A stretch of 5,953 bases of DNA from an uncultured bacterium (GTDB taxonomy: Bacteria > Bacillota_I > Bacilli_A > RFN20 > CAG-826): positions 1 to 5,953 of the forward strand of contig CASEST010000093.1 in NCBI GenBank assembly GCA_949290725.1. Reading direction: 5' to 3'. Below, one piece after another: positions 1 to 5,953 of the stretch. Every line of letters starts with the position of its first letter. Position 1 is the first letter of the stretch. The notes under the pieces are model-generated. The model was given only the letters and a program-made list of their open reading frames with translations. It had not been told where the DNA came from and did not search any database. The translations under genes and the position numbers were made by a program.

Positions 1-1516
1 ACTCAATGGTAGATGGTGGTTTAGATGTAACATCATAAAGTACACGATTTATTCCTGAAACTTCATTAACTATTCGATTAGCAATTTTACCAAGTATTTT
101 ATAATCCATTGGGTAATAATCAGCTGTCATTCCATCAATCGAGGTAACACATCTAATAGCTAAAGCATAAGAATAAGTTCTATTATCACCCATAACACCA
201 ACAGTTTTAATATTAGTTAAAACACAAAAATATTGCCATATTTCATTTGCTAAATTATTATTTTTAACTTCTTCTCTTAAAATATAATCAGCATCTCTTA
301 ATATATCTAATTTTTCTTTTGTTATTTCACCAATAACTCTAATTCCTAAACCTGGTCCTGGGAATGGTTGGCGATATAAAAATTCTTCATCTAAACCTAA
401 AAGTCCTCCCACTTCACGACATTGATCTTTATATAGAGTTTTTAAAGGTTCAATTAGCTTAAAACCTAAATCTTTTGGTAGCCCACCAACGTTGTGATGC
501 GATTTAATAACTTTAGAAATTCCACCTTTACCCGATTCAACAATATCTGTATATAAGGTTCCTTGAGCTAAAAACTCGACATCGTCAAAATCCTTAGCGA
601 CATCTTTAAAACAATCAATAAAAGTGTTCCCGATAATTTTTCGCTTCATTTCTGGGTCAAAAACCCCTTTTAAACGAGATAAAAATAAGTCACTATAATC
701 TTTAATTAAAACATTTAAACCAAGTTTTTTATTAAATCTTTCTTCAAGTTCTTCTTTTTCATATTTACGATTCAATCCATGATCGATAAATACTGGAATT
801 AGATTATCCTTAATTGCTTTATTTAATAATAATGCAGTTACGGCACTATCAACTCCGCCTGACATACCTAAAATAACCTTTTTATTTTTAACTGTTGCTT
901 TAATTTCATTAACTTTTTCTTCAATAAAATTCGTCATTTTATATTCTCTTTTACAGTTACAAATATTAATGAAATTAACAAAAATTTCTTTAGAAAAATC
1001 AGTATTATTTACTTCAGGATGAAATAATAAACCATATAGATTATCTTTATTAAATCCAACAACTTCATCGTTTGAATTTCTAGCAATAATATTAATCTTT
1101 TGATCAGCATCAAAAAAGACTGAATCAGAATGAGACATCCAAACATCAAAATCAGTTGGTAAATCTTTAAAAATTAAAGATTTATTATCAACTTTTATTC
1201 GACTACGACCATATTCGCTATTCTTTGCTTTATTAATCTTTCCATTTAAAAAGAAAGCTAATAATTCCATCCCATAACAAATTCCTAAAATTGGAAGATT
1301 TAACTTTATTAGATCCTTATTAAAAGATAATGATGAAGAAGAAACACTATCAAATCCACCAGATAAAATAATTCCCTTTAAATCTTTAATCTCTTTAGCT
1401 TCTTCATAAGTTAAGCTAGCCTTATATAAATATGATCCAACATTTAATTCATTTAATCGACGAACAATTAATTCATTATATTGGCTACCATAATCTAAAA
1501 CAATTATCTTATCCAT
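1..1516 (-). CDS. guaA: GMP synthase (glutamine-hydrolysing), 3' end cut by window edge
   Basis: Converts XMP to GMP using ATP and ammonia from glutamine, the last step of de novo guanine nucleotide synthesis in the cytoplasm. I translated 505 codons without a stop. Residues 1 to about 190 are a class I glutamine amidotransferase domain with the nucleophile in GICYGM (Cys80) and the His166/Glu168 pair in FHPEV. The ATP pyrophosphatase P-loop SGGVDS is at 219-224. Further family signatures are AQGTLYTD, IKSHHNVGGLP, FPGPGLG (from Phe385) and the terminal KPPSTIE. The last base seen is T, as expected for the Trp that usually follows TIE, so only two or three residues are missing. The start is supported by an AAGGGAG nine bases upstream. 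It overlaps the kinase gene by 8 bases, suggesting translational coupling. The amidotransferase half is somewhat divergent: SGGFDSV stands where SGGP-type sequence is usual, and GME replaces GMQ. Confidence 0.97.
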   Translation of the reverse strand, partial: MDKIIVLDYGSQYNELIVRRLNELNVGSYLYKASLTYEEAKEIKDLKGIILSGGFDSVSSSSLSFNKDLIKLNLPILGICYGMELLAFFLNGKINKAKNSEYGRSRIKVDNKSLIFKDLPTDFDVWMSHSDSVFFDADQKINIIARNSNDEVVGFNKDNLYGLLFHPEVNNTDFSKEIFVNFINICNCKREYKMTNFIEEKVNEIKATVKNKKVILGMSGGVDSAVTALLLNKAIKDNLIPVFIDHGLNRKYEKEELEERFNKKLGLNVLIKDYSDLFLSRLKGVFDPEMKRKIIGNTFIDCFKDVAKDFDDVEFLAQGTLYTDIVESGKGGISKVIKSHHNVGGLPKDLGFKLIEPLKTLYKDQCREVGGLLGLDEEFLYRQPFPGPGLGIRVIGEITKEKLDILRDADYILREEVKNNNLANEIWQYFCVLTNIKTVGVMGDNRTYSYALAIRCVTSIDGMTADYYPMDYKILGKIANRIVNEVSGINRVLYDVTSKPPSTIE

Positions 1517-2414
1517 TTTTATTTTCTCCCTTATAATTCTTTATCTTAATATTTACTGCTTCATTTGAAAATAAAGTTAGTTTTGCTAATTCTTTACCAA
1601 TTTTAACTCCATTTTCTAATCCCTGATTATTAATTAATGAATCAATAATCCCAGCAAATAAAGCATCTCCACATCCTGTAGTATTAATATAATTATCTAC
1701 TCTTTCAACTTTTTCTCTTTTTTTAATTTTATTATCTAAATAAAGAATATCTTTATCTCCTTGAGAAATAACTAAATTATTAATTCCTAAAGCAAGAAAT
1801 TTATCTAATATCGCTTCATCAATCTCTTTTTCTTCATTTATATCTAATAAAGATAAAACTTCAAAATTATTACACTTTAATAAATAAATATCTTTTAAAT
1901 ATGGTTTAATTCGCTTTATCTTTTCTTTGGATATTCCTTCAACTAATATTTTTTTATTTTTAATATTAGAAAATACTTTATTTAAAGATTCTTCATTTAA
2001 ATTTGTATCAATAACTAAATAATCACTATTTTTTAATACATCGATATTTTGAGAAATTAAATCATAGTTTAATAATGTAAATATTGAATTATCAGTTAAG
2101 CCACAAACCATATCATTATTTGAATCATTAATACATAGATAGATTGCACTTTTTAAATCAGTCTTTGGATAATATACTTCAATATTTTCTTTCTTTAAGA
2201 TCTCTAAATTATTTTTTCCATAAAGATCTTCTCCAATTACCGTTAAAAAATAACATTTATTATTTAAAAGAGCTAAGGAATAAGCAATATTACGCATTAC
2301 TCCGCCAAAAGAAAGATTTATTTCTCCAACATTCTTTTCTCTTAAAATAAAGGAAGTTTTAGCTTTAGCTATAAAATCAACTGTTGAAGCTCCAATTAAG
2401 ACCACTTTGCCCAT
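1509..2414 (-). CDS. PfkB-family kinase, pseudouridine kinase-like
   Basis: A 301-residue ribokinase/PfkB-fold kinase, the usual length for the family; it should transfer the ATP gamma-phosphate to a hydroxyl of a sugar or nucleoside. The N-terminal strand VVLIGASTVD (4-13) and the substrate-side motif FGGVMRNIA (36-44) are followed by VIGEDLYG (59-66). The C-terminal PfkB signature is TTGCGDALFAG (245-255), with Asp250 as the expected catalytic base. The GGVxRNIA pattern and an IDTNL stretch (135-139) resemble pseudouridine kinases (PsuK/YeiC type) more than ribokinase or fructokinase, but the substrate is my inference. No pseudouridine-5'-phosphate glycosidase gene, the usual partner, is visible here. 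The signature has Cys248 where GAGD would have Ala. The gene is the first of a unit with guaA and its stop overlaps the guaA start by 8 bases. No convincing Shine-Dalgarno precedes its ATG, yet the start agrees with the family's N-terminus. Confidence 0.9.
   Translation of the reverse strand: MGKVVLIGASTVDFIAKAKTSFILREKNVGEINLSFGGVMRNIAYSLALLNNKCYFLTVIGEDLYGKNNLEILKKENIEVYYPKTDLKSAIYLCINDSNNDMVCGLTDNSIFTLLNYDLISQNIDVLKNSDYLVIDTNLNEESLNKVFSNIKNKKILVEGISKEKIKRIKPYLKDIYLLKCNNFEVLSLLDINEEKEIDEAILDKFLALGINNLVISQGDKDILYLDNKIKKREKVERVDNYINTTGCGDALFAGIIDSLINNQGLENGVKIGKELAKLTLFSNEAVNIKIKNYKGENKNG
1526..1532 (-). promoter_or_regulatory. Shine-Dalgarno of guaA
   Basis: The minus strand reads AAGGGAG, a near-perfect match to the 16S anti-Shine-Dalgarno, nine bases before the guaA ATG (1514-1516). 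It lies inside the last codons of the upstream kinase gene. It fixes the guaA start and lets guaA be translated independently of, or coupled to, the kinase. Confidence 0.8.
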
Positions 2415-2422
2415 ACTTTTAG

Positions 2423-2428
2423 ATTATA
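2423..2428 (-). promoter_or_regulatory. Candidate -10 box for the kinase-guaA unit
   Basis: The minus strand carries a perfect TATAAT in the short gap between the proS terminator and the kinase gene. Standard spacing would put transcription start near 2416, only about two bases before the ATG at 2414, giving a leaderless or nearly leaderless mRNA. I see no good -35 box at 16-18 bases upstream (AGATTA is the best at 17), and in such AT-rich sequence a chance match is quite possible. Confidence 0.35.
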
Positions 2429-2460
2429 TTAAAAATAATTAAGAATAATCTATATCTAAT

Positions 2461-2491
2461 TAAAAAGATCTAGAGATAAAATCTCTAGATC
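2461..2491 (-). terminator. Intrinsic terminator after proS
   Basis: A perfect 11-base-pair inverted repeat (2467-2477 with 2481-2491, GATCTAGAGAT and its complement) encloses a three-base loop. Read on the minus strand it is followed by TTTTTA. It begins four bases after the proS stop codon and only one base after the second of two tandem TAA stops. The T-run exists only on the minus-strand side, so it should end transcription of the upstream unit and separate it from the kinase-guaA unit. The stem is AT-rich for a terminator but long. Confidence 0.85.
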
Positions 2492-2495
2492 ATTA

Positions 2496-3923
2496 TTAGT
2501 AAGATTTAGCAAAATAAATAACATATTTTGCTTTTTTACCACATACTGGGCATGTATCATCGAAAGCAGTTTGATCAAAAGGTAGGCAGCGAGAAGTAGC
2601 ATTAGTATCTTCTTTAATTTTATTTTCACAAGCTTCATCCCCACACCACATCATCTTAGCATAGCCGCCTTTATTAACTACTTCTTTAAGTTCATCATAA
2701 CTATGGACTTCCTTAATATTAGCTAATAAATTCTTTAAAGCTTTTTGATACATTTCTTCATGAATCGAAACTAAGAGTCGCTTAACTTCTTCAACCATCT
2801 TATCTAAAGAAATCGTCTCCTTACTTCCATCATATCTTTTAACAATTGTCGCAACATTATTTGTTAAATCACGTGGACCAATTTCGATTCTTAATGGCAC
2901 ACCTTTTACTTCATATTCGCTAAATTTCCATCCAGGTGTTTTATCCCCATCATCAAGTTTCACGCGAATTCCAGCATTTTTTAAAAGCTCAAAAACTTCA
3001 CGGCACTTCTTTAAAACTCCTTCTTTAGCCATTTGAATTGGGATAATTACAACTTGAATTGGCGCAACAAATGGTGGAAGAACCAAACCATTATCATCGC
3101 CATGAACCATAATGAGCGCTCCAATTAAACGGGTAGAGATACCAAATGAAGTTTGATATGGATTTTTAATTTTTCCATCTTTATCAAGATATTGGACATT
3201 AAAAGCTTTAGCAAAACCTTGACCAAAATAATGAGTTGTACCAGATTGTAAAGCTTTACCATCATGCATTAAAGCTTCAACAGTATAAGTTTCTAAAGCC
3301 CCAGCAAATTTTTCCTTTTCGGTTTTTCTCCCCTTTACAAAAGGAATGGCTAAAATATCTTTCCCAAGTTGGTCATAAATTTCTAGCATCTTTAAAGTTT
3401 CTTCTTTTGCTTCAACTTCACTACTATGCATTGTATGACCTTCTTGCCATAAAAATTCAGAACCTCTTAAAAATGGACGAGTAGTCTTTTCCCAACGAAC
3501 AACAGAACACCATTGATTATATTTTTTTGGTAAATCACGATAAGAATTTATGATATGTGAATAATGTTCAGTAAAAACACATTCACTTGTTGGACGAATA
3601 ATCAAACGATCTTGTAATTCATTTGCTCCCCCAATAGTAGCAATTAAAGTTTCTGGAGCAAAGCCTTCAATATGTTCTTTTTCTTTATTAAATAATGATT
3701 CTGGAATTACTAAAGGCATATATACATTTTCATGTCCAGTAGCTTTAAATTCTTTATCGACATATTCTTTAATATTTTCCCAAATAGCATAGCCATATGG
3801 ACGATAAACGATAAACCCTTTAGTGGTGTAATAATCCATCAAATCAGCTTTTTTACAAACATCAGTATACCATTGCGCAAAATCTACATCGCGCGAGGTA
3901 ATTGATTTATTTTTAATTTCCAT
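2496..3923 (-). CDS. proS: Prolyl-tRNA synthetase, short archaeal/eukaryote-type
   Basis: Charges tRNA-Pro with proline in the cytoplasm. At 475 residues it is the short class II form found in archaea, eukaryotes, mycoplasmas and some other bacteria; it lacks the large inserted editing domain of the roughly 570-residue bacterial form. The class II core shows motif 1 around MPLVIPESLF (69-78), IIRPTSE (108-114), motif 2 as RWEKTTRPFLRGSEFLWQEG (143-162), and motif 3 in ISTRLIGAL (262-270) with HGDDNGLVLPP (274-284). The anticodon-binding domain spans roughly 288-390. The C-terminal extension has Cys427, Cys432, Cys458 and Cys461, matching the family's zinc site, and ends in the typical Lys-Ser-Tyr. 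The start fits the conserved N-terminus (DFAQWYTDVC at 14-23). It lies 17 bases after the upstream gene with no terminator between, so the two are probably cotranscribed, and it is followed by a tandem TAA and a terminator. Confidence 0.97.
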   Translation of the reverse strand: MEIKNKSITSRDVDFAQWYTDVCKKADLMDYYTTKGFIVYRPYGYAIWENIKEYVDKEFKATGHENVYMPLVIPESLFNKEKEHIEGFAPETLIATIGGANELQDRLIIRPTSECVFTEHYSHIINSYRDLPKKYNQWCSVVRWEKTTRPFLRGSEFLWQEGHTMHSSEVEAKEETLKMLEIYDQLGKDILAIPFVKGRKTEKEKFAGALETYTVEALMHDGKALQSGTTHYFGQGFAKAFNVQYLDKDGKIKNPYQTSFGISTRLIGALIMVHGDDNGLVLPPFVAPIQVVIIPIQMAKEGVLKKCREVFELLKNAGIRVKLDDGDKTPGWKFSEYEVKGVPLRIEIGPRDLTNNVATIVKRYDGSKETISLDKMVEEVKRLLVSIHEEMYQKALKNLLANIKEVHSYDELKEVVNKGGYAKMMWCGDEACENKIKEDTNATSRCLPFDQTAFDDTCPVCGKKAKYVIYFAKSY

Positions 3924-3936
3924 AATTGTTTTATTT

Positions 3937-3942
3937 CCCCTT
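3937..3942 (-). promoter_or_regulatory. Likely Shine-Dalgarno of proS, overlapping the upstream stop
   Basis: The minus strand reads AAGGGG, whose first two bases are the last two of the upstream gene's TAA stop (3941-3943). Its distance to the proS ATG (3921-3923) is 13 bases, longer than ideal. It suggests ribosomes finishing the upstream gene reinitiate at proS, but the spacing makes its strength uncertain. Confidence 0.55.
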
Positions 3943-5755
3943 ATTTCATCATATTTTCAATTCTTTTAATCACCTTTTTATCTAGTGGAGTCATCATCGG
4001 TTGTGAAACGCTGATTACATCGCTAGAAAAAAATTGAATTCCCGATCGATATAATAGCTCAATCTCGGCGAAAGAACGAGCATTAATTTCGATAATCGGC
4101 TTTTGATAAACAATTAATTTATCAAGCAAAGTATGAGCAGAAACAAAACTTTTCGAATCAGCTTTAACGTTGCTTTCTAATTCGCAATCAACAAAGAAGA
4201 AATCAACATTTTTATATAATTCTTTATTTATTTGAAATTCGCCTTTACGAATCAATAAACCAATCTCAAAACCTTTAACTTGTAAATTTCTAATTGTTTT
4301 AACGCATTCGCCTATATTTTCAATATCTAAAAATTCAACAATTTCAAATAAAAATATAATATGCGCTTCTTTTAATTTATTAATGTATGGCAAATTCTGC
4401 ATTGCGAGAGATATCTCATTATAGTGGATTAAAAATACTATTTTTGCGAAGAAATTATCACGATTAGCTAAATATAACGGGATTGATTTTTTTAAACATA
4501 ATCCGAAAATAGCTCTTAAATTATTCGTTAGATGAGCCGCTTTTTTTAAAGCTTCTATCGAATCGAACTTATCAGAATTAACCTTAAAATTAACACAATA
4601 TCCATAAATAATAATATTATTTTGTTTAAGTTGAATAATCGGTTTAAAATAAGGCTCGATTCCTTGAGAAGAAACAACTTTAATAACTTCAGTAGATAAA
4701 GCCCACATGTTATCTTCATTATTTTGTTCTTCTTTACGATATAAATAAGCAGAGATTCTTTCTTCAAAATTGATATTTAATCGATCATTTAAAGCTTTAT
4801 ACATCAAATCATAATCATGCGATAATTCACTAACCAAAGTGCCAACTAATGAATAGGTATATACATTAAAATAGCCATATTGTTCAAAGATTGTTTTAAT
4901 CGTAGATTTAATTTTATTAATCTGTTCTCTTGTTTGATAAATCGTTATAAAATCTTTATCTAAAATATCTATTTCAAAAACTTCTTCATTTTTGAAATAG
5001 AAATATACTGAATTAGTTTTAAATATTTTATATAACCCATCAATAATTACATAACGTAAAAAATATTCATTAAAATATGAAGACGCACTCTCTTTTTTCT
5101 TAAAACGAATAATAAAACTACTTCCTTTAGCAAAATAACCATCTTCATATAACTTTTTAATTTCACCAAAAGCGAAATCAACCTTTTTAATCTTTGTCTT
5201 ATTTTTCGATTCAGCTACTGGGAGATTATATAATTTTAAACTATCTAAATAGATCTTTTTTTCAAGTTCATCAACCTTTTTAACCAAAAATAAACATCTT
5301 TGATTACGGCTTTTTAAACGACGATCAACAATCGTTGCTAAATAAATTGAAGAGCGATCATACATATCAACTCCCTTTTTATTTCCAAGATCAATTAACC
5401 ATTTATAAAAATTTTCACGATCTAATAAAGAAAAATAATATAAAAAACGATCTAGATTAAAAACTTTTTTATCTTTAAAATTTTTTAAATTATAACGAGT
5501 AACCTTTTTTAAAGTTAAATCAACAACATAATTATTTGTTGATTCAAAAGTATTATAATAGCTGCTTCTAGAGGAAGATAACATAAATCGAAATAAAATA
5601 ATAACTCCAGCTAAAAGAGCTAATAAACAGCAAACAATAATAATATAAAAGATAGTAAAATCAGTTGCACTAACTAAATTCGTTAACGAAATCATATCTT
5701 TAATAGTATAATATATTATCAAATTATTCGAAAATAAAACTATTAAATTAATCAT
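3941..5755 (-). CDS. Membrane-anchored degenerate GGDEF-EAL-like protein
   Basis: A 604-residue protein not matching a named gene. One clear membrane helix lies at about 34-58, after a weaker hydrophobic stretch (3-17), and the rest should be cytoplasmic. Residues 70-130 are an unassigned domain. Residues about 130-330 have the length and pattern of a GGDEF domain, but VYFYFKNEEVFEI (250-262) stands in place of the GGDEF loop and the metal-binding Asp is not evident near FIIRF (214-218). Residues 365-604 resemble an EAL domain: YFKPIIQL (369-376) for the opening FQPIVDL-type strand, FEIVEF (470-475) for the ELTE strand, GFEIGL (495-500) before the DDFG site, FFFVD (519-523) for the FIKID-like strand and SQPM (584-587) near the end. 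The EAL, DDFG and QGY positions are all replaced, so no phosphodiesterase activity is expected. It could bind cyclic-di-GMP or act structurally. The start is uncertain: Met1 lacks a good ribosome site, and Met21 (5693-5695), just before the helix, is an alternative. It leads the unit with proS. Confidence 0.8.
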   Translation of the reverse strand: MINLIVLFSNNLIIYYTIKDMISLTNLVSATDFTIFYIIIVCCLLALLAGVIILFRFMLSSSRSSYYNTFESTNNYVVDLTLKKVTRYNLKNFKDKKVFNLDRFLYYFSLLDRENFYKWLIDLGNKKGVDMYDRSSIYLATIVDRRLKSRNQRCLFLVKKVDELEKKIYLDSLKLYNLPVAESKNKTKIKKVDFAFGEIKKLYEDGYFAKGSSFIIRFKKKESASSYFNEYFLRYVIIDGLYKIFKTNSVYFYFKNEEVFEIDILDKDFITIYQTREQINKIKSTIKTIFEQYGYFNVYTYSLVGTLVSELSHDYDLMYKALNDRLNINFEERISAYLYRKEEQNNEDNMWALSTEVIKVVSSQGIEPYFKPIIQLKQNNIIIYGYCVNFKVNSDKFDSIEALKKAAHLTNNLRAIFGLCLKKSIPLYLANRDNFFAKIVFLIHYNEISLAMQNLPYINKLKEAHIIFLFEIVEFLDIENIGECVKTIRNLQVKGFEIGLLIRKGEFQINKELYKNVDFFFVDCELESNVKADSKSFVSAHTLLDKLIVYQKPIIEINARSFAEIELLYRSGIQFFSSDVISVSQPMMTPLDKKVIKRIENMMK

Positions 5756-5792
5756 AAATCCAATTTAAATATTCTTTTTAAAGTTATTAATA

Positions 5793-5798
5793 ATTATC
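5793..5798 (-). promoter_or_regulatory. Candidate -10 box for the GGDEF-EAL-like/proS unit
   Basis: The minus strand reads GATAAT, which would start transcription near 5786 and give a leader of about 30 bases before the ATG at 5755. The best upstream partner, TTAAGA (5818-5823), needs a 19-base spacer, longer than usual. The whole region is AT-rich, so this is only a candidate. Confidence 0.25.
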
Positions 5799-5846
5799 CT
5801 TAATTTATTTAATTAATTCTTAAATTAAAATATAAACAAATATATC

Positions 5847-5875
5847 TTAAAAAATTAATAAAAATTTGTAATAAT
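5847..5875 (+). promoter_or_regulatory. Candidate promoter of tRNA-Ser
   Basis: TTAAAA (5847-5852) and AATAAT (5870-5875) are separated by 17 bases, and a TG lies one base before the -10 box, as in extended -10 promoters. The predicted start near 5882 gives a leader of about 22 bases before the tRNA. The boxes match consensus only partly (4/6 and 5/6) in AT-rich DNA. Confidence 0.35.
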
Positions 5876-5903
5876 ATTTCTCGATTAATTTTATTAATTA
5901 AAA

Positions 5904-5953
5904 GGAGAAATACCCAAGCGGCTGAAGGGGTCGGTTTCGAAAACCGATAGGAG
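5904..5953 (+). tRNA. tRNA-Ser(CGA), 3' part cut by window edge
   Basis: The 5' acceptor strand is GGAGAAA (5904-5910), followed by TA, D-stem CCC (5913-5915) paired with GGG (5927-5929) and the D-loop AAGCGGCTGAA. The anticodon stem TCGGT/ACCGA (5931-5935, 5943-5947) closes a seven-base loop TTCGAAA, giving anticodon CGA (5938-5940), which reads the serine codon UCG. The opening closely resembles Gram-positive serine tRNAs, and TAGGAG after the stem is the beginning of the long variable arm of class II tRNAs. The rest of the variable arm, the T-arm and the 3' acceptor strand lie outside. It is transcribed away from the protein genes. Confidence 0.93.

Noticed and set aside
2144..2350. Plus-strand open frame of 68 codons
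   Set aside because: Antisense to the well-supported kinase gene, low-complexity protein without family features or ribosome site.
2456..2644. Minus-strand open frame of 62 codons over the proS end and terminator
   Set aside because: Out of frame inside proS and runs through the terminator hairpin; proS reading is strongly supported by the zinc-site cysteines.
3236..3484. Plus-strand open frame of 82 codons
   Set aside because: Antisense to the conserved core of proS; a by-product of its codon pattern, with no recognisable protein features.
4555..4767. Minus-strand open frame of 70 codons with leucine-rich, membrane-like protein
   Set aside because: Out-of-frame shadow inside the 604-residue gene; the hydrophobic look comes from AT-rich codons.
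5884..5900. AT-only repeated/palindromic stretch ATTAATTTTATTAAT before the tRNA
   Set aside because: Short and explained by base composition; no matching copy or clear operator structure elsewhere in the window.
5756..5903. Possible small gene or riboswitch in the divergent intergenic gap
   Set aside because: Only 148 AT-rich bases, with no start codon plus ribosome site and no conserved RNA motif that I can recognise; promoters suffice to explain it.

Overview
The window is visibly AT-rich and uses the standard bacterial code: tryptophans are TGG, for example in the start region of proS and in the C-terminal half of guaA, and no gene reads through a TGA. Low GC, a short archaeal/eukaryote-type prolyl-tRNA synthetase and Gram-positive-like Shine-Dalgarno sequences (AAGGGAG, AAGGGG) point to a low-GC Firmicute or a relative of the Mollicutes that kept UGA as stop, such as an Acholeplasma-, Erysipelotrichia- or uncultured gut Bacilli-type lineage. 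The exact taxon cannot be fixed from this sequence.

Layout: four protein genes lie on the minus strand and are transcribed right to left. The first is a 604-residue membrane-anchored protein (3941-5755) that looks like a degenerate GGDEF-EAL protein. It is followed after 17 bases by proS (2496-3923). proS ends in a tandem stop and a strong intrinsic terminator (2461-2491). A second unit follows: a PfkB-family kinase resembling pseudouridine kinase (1509-2414), whose end overlaps by 8 bases the start of guaA, GMP synthase (1-1516). guaA runs off the left edge only a few residues before its expected end. A divergent tRNA-Ser with anticodon CGA begins at 5904 on the plus strand and is cut by the right edge. 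The 148-base gap 5756-5903 probably holds both divergent promoters.

How the genes fit together: proS and tRNA-Ser serve translation, guaA makes GMP, and the kinase probably phosphorylates a nucleoside or sugar. The GGDEF-EAL-like protein has the fold signature of cyclic-di-GMP turnover enzymes but has lost most catalytic residues, so it may be a receptor or a structural protein. It is the least explained part of the window. I see no mobile element, CRISPR array or clear evidence of a wholly new system; the other genes are ordinary housekeeping functions with some unusual pairings.
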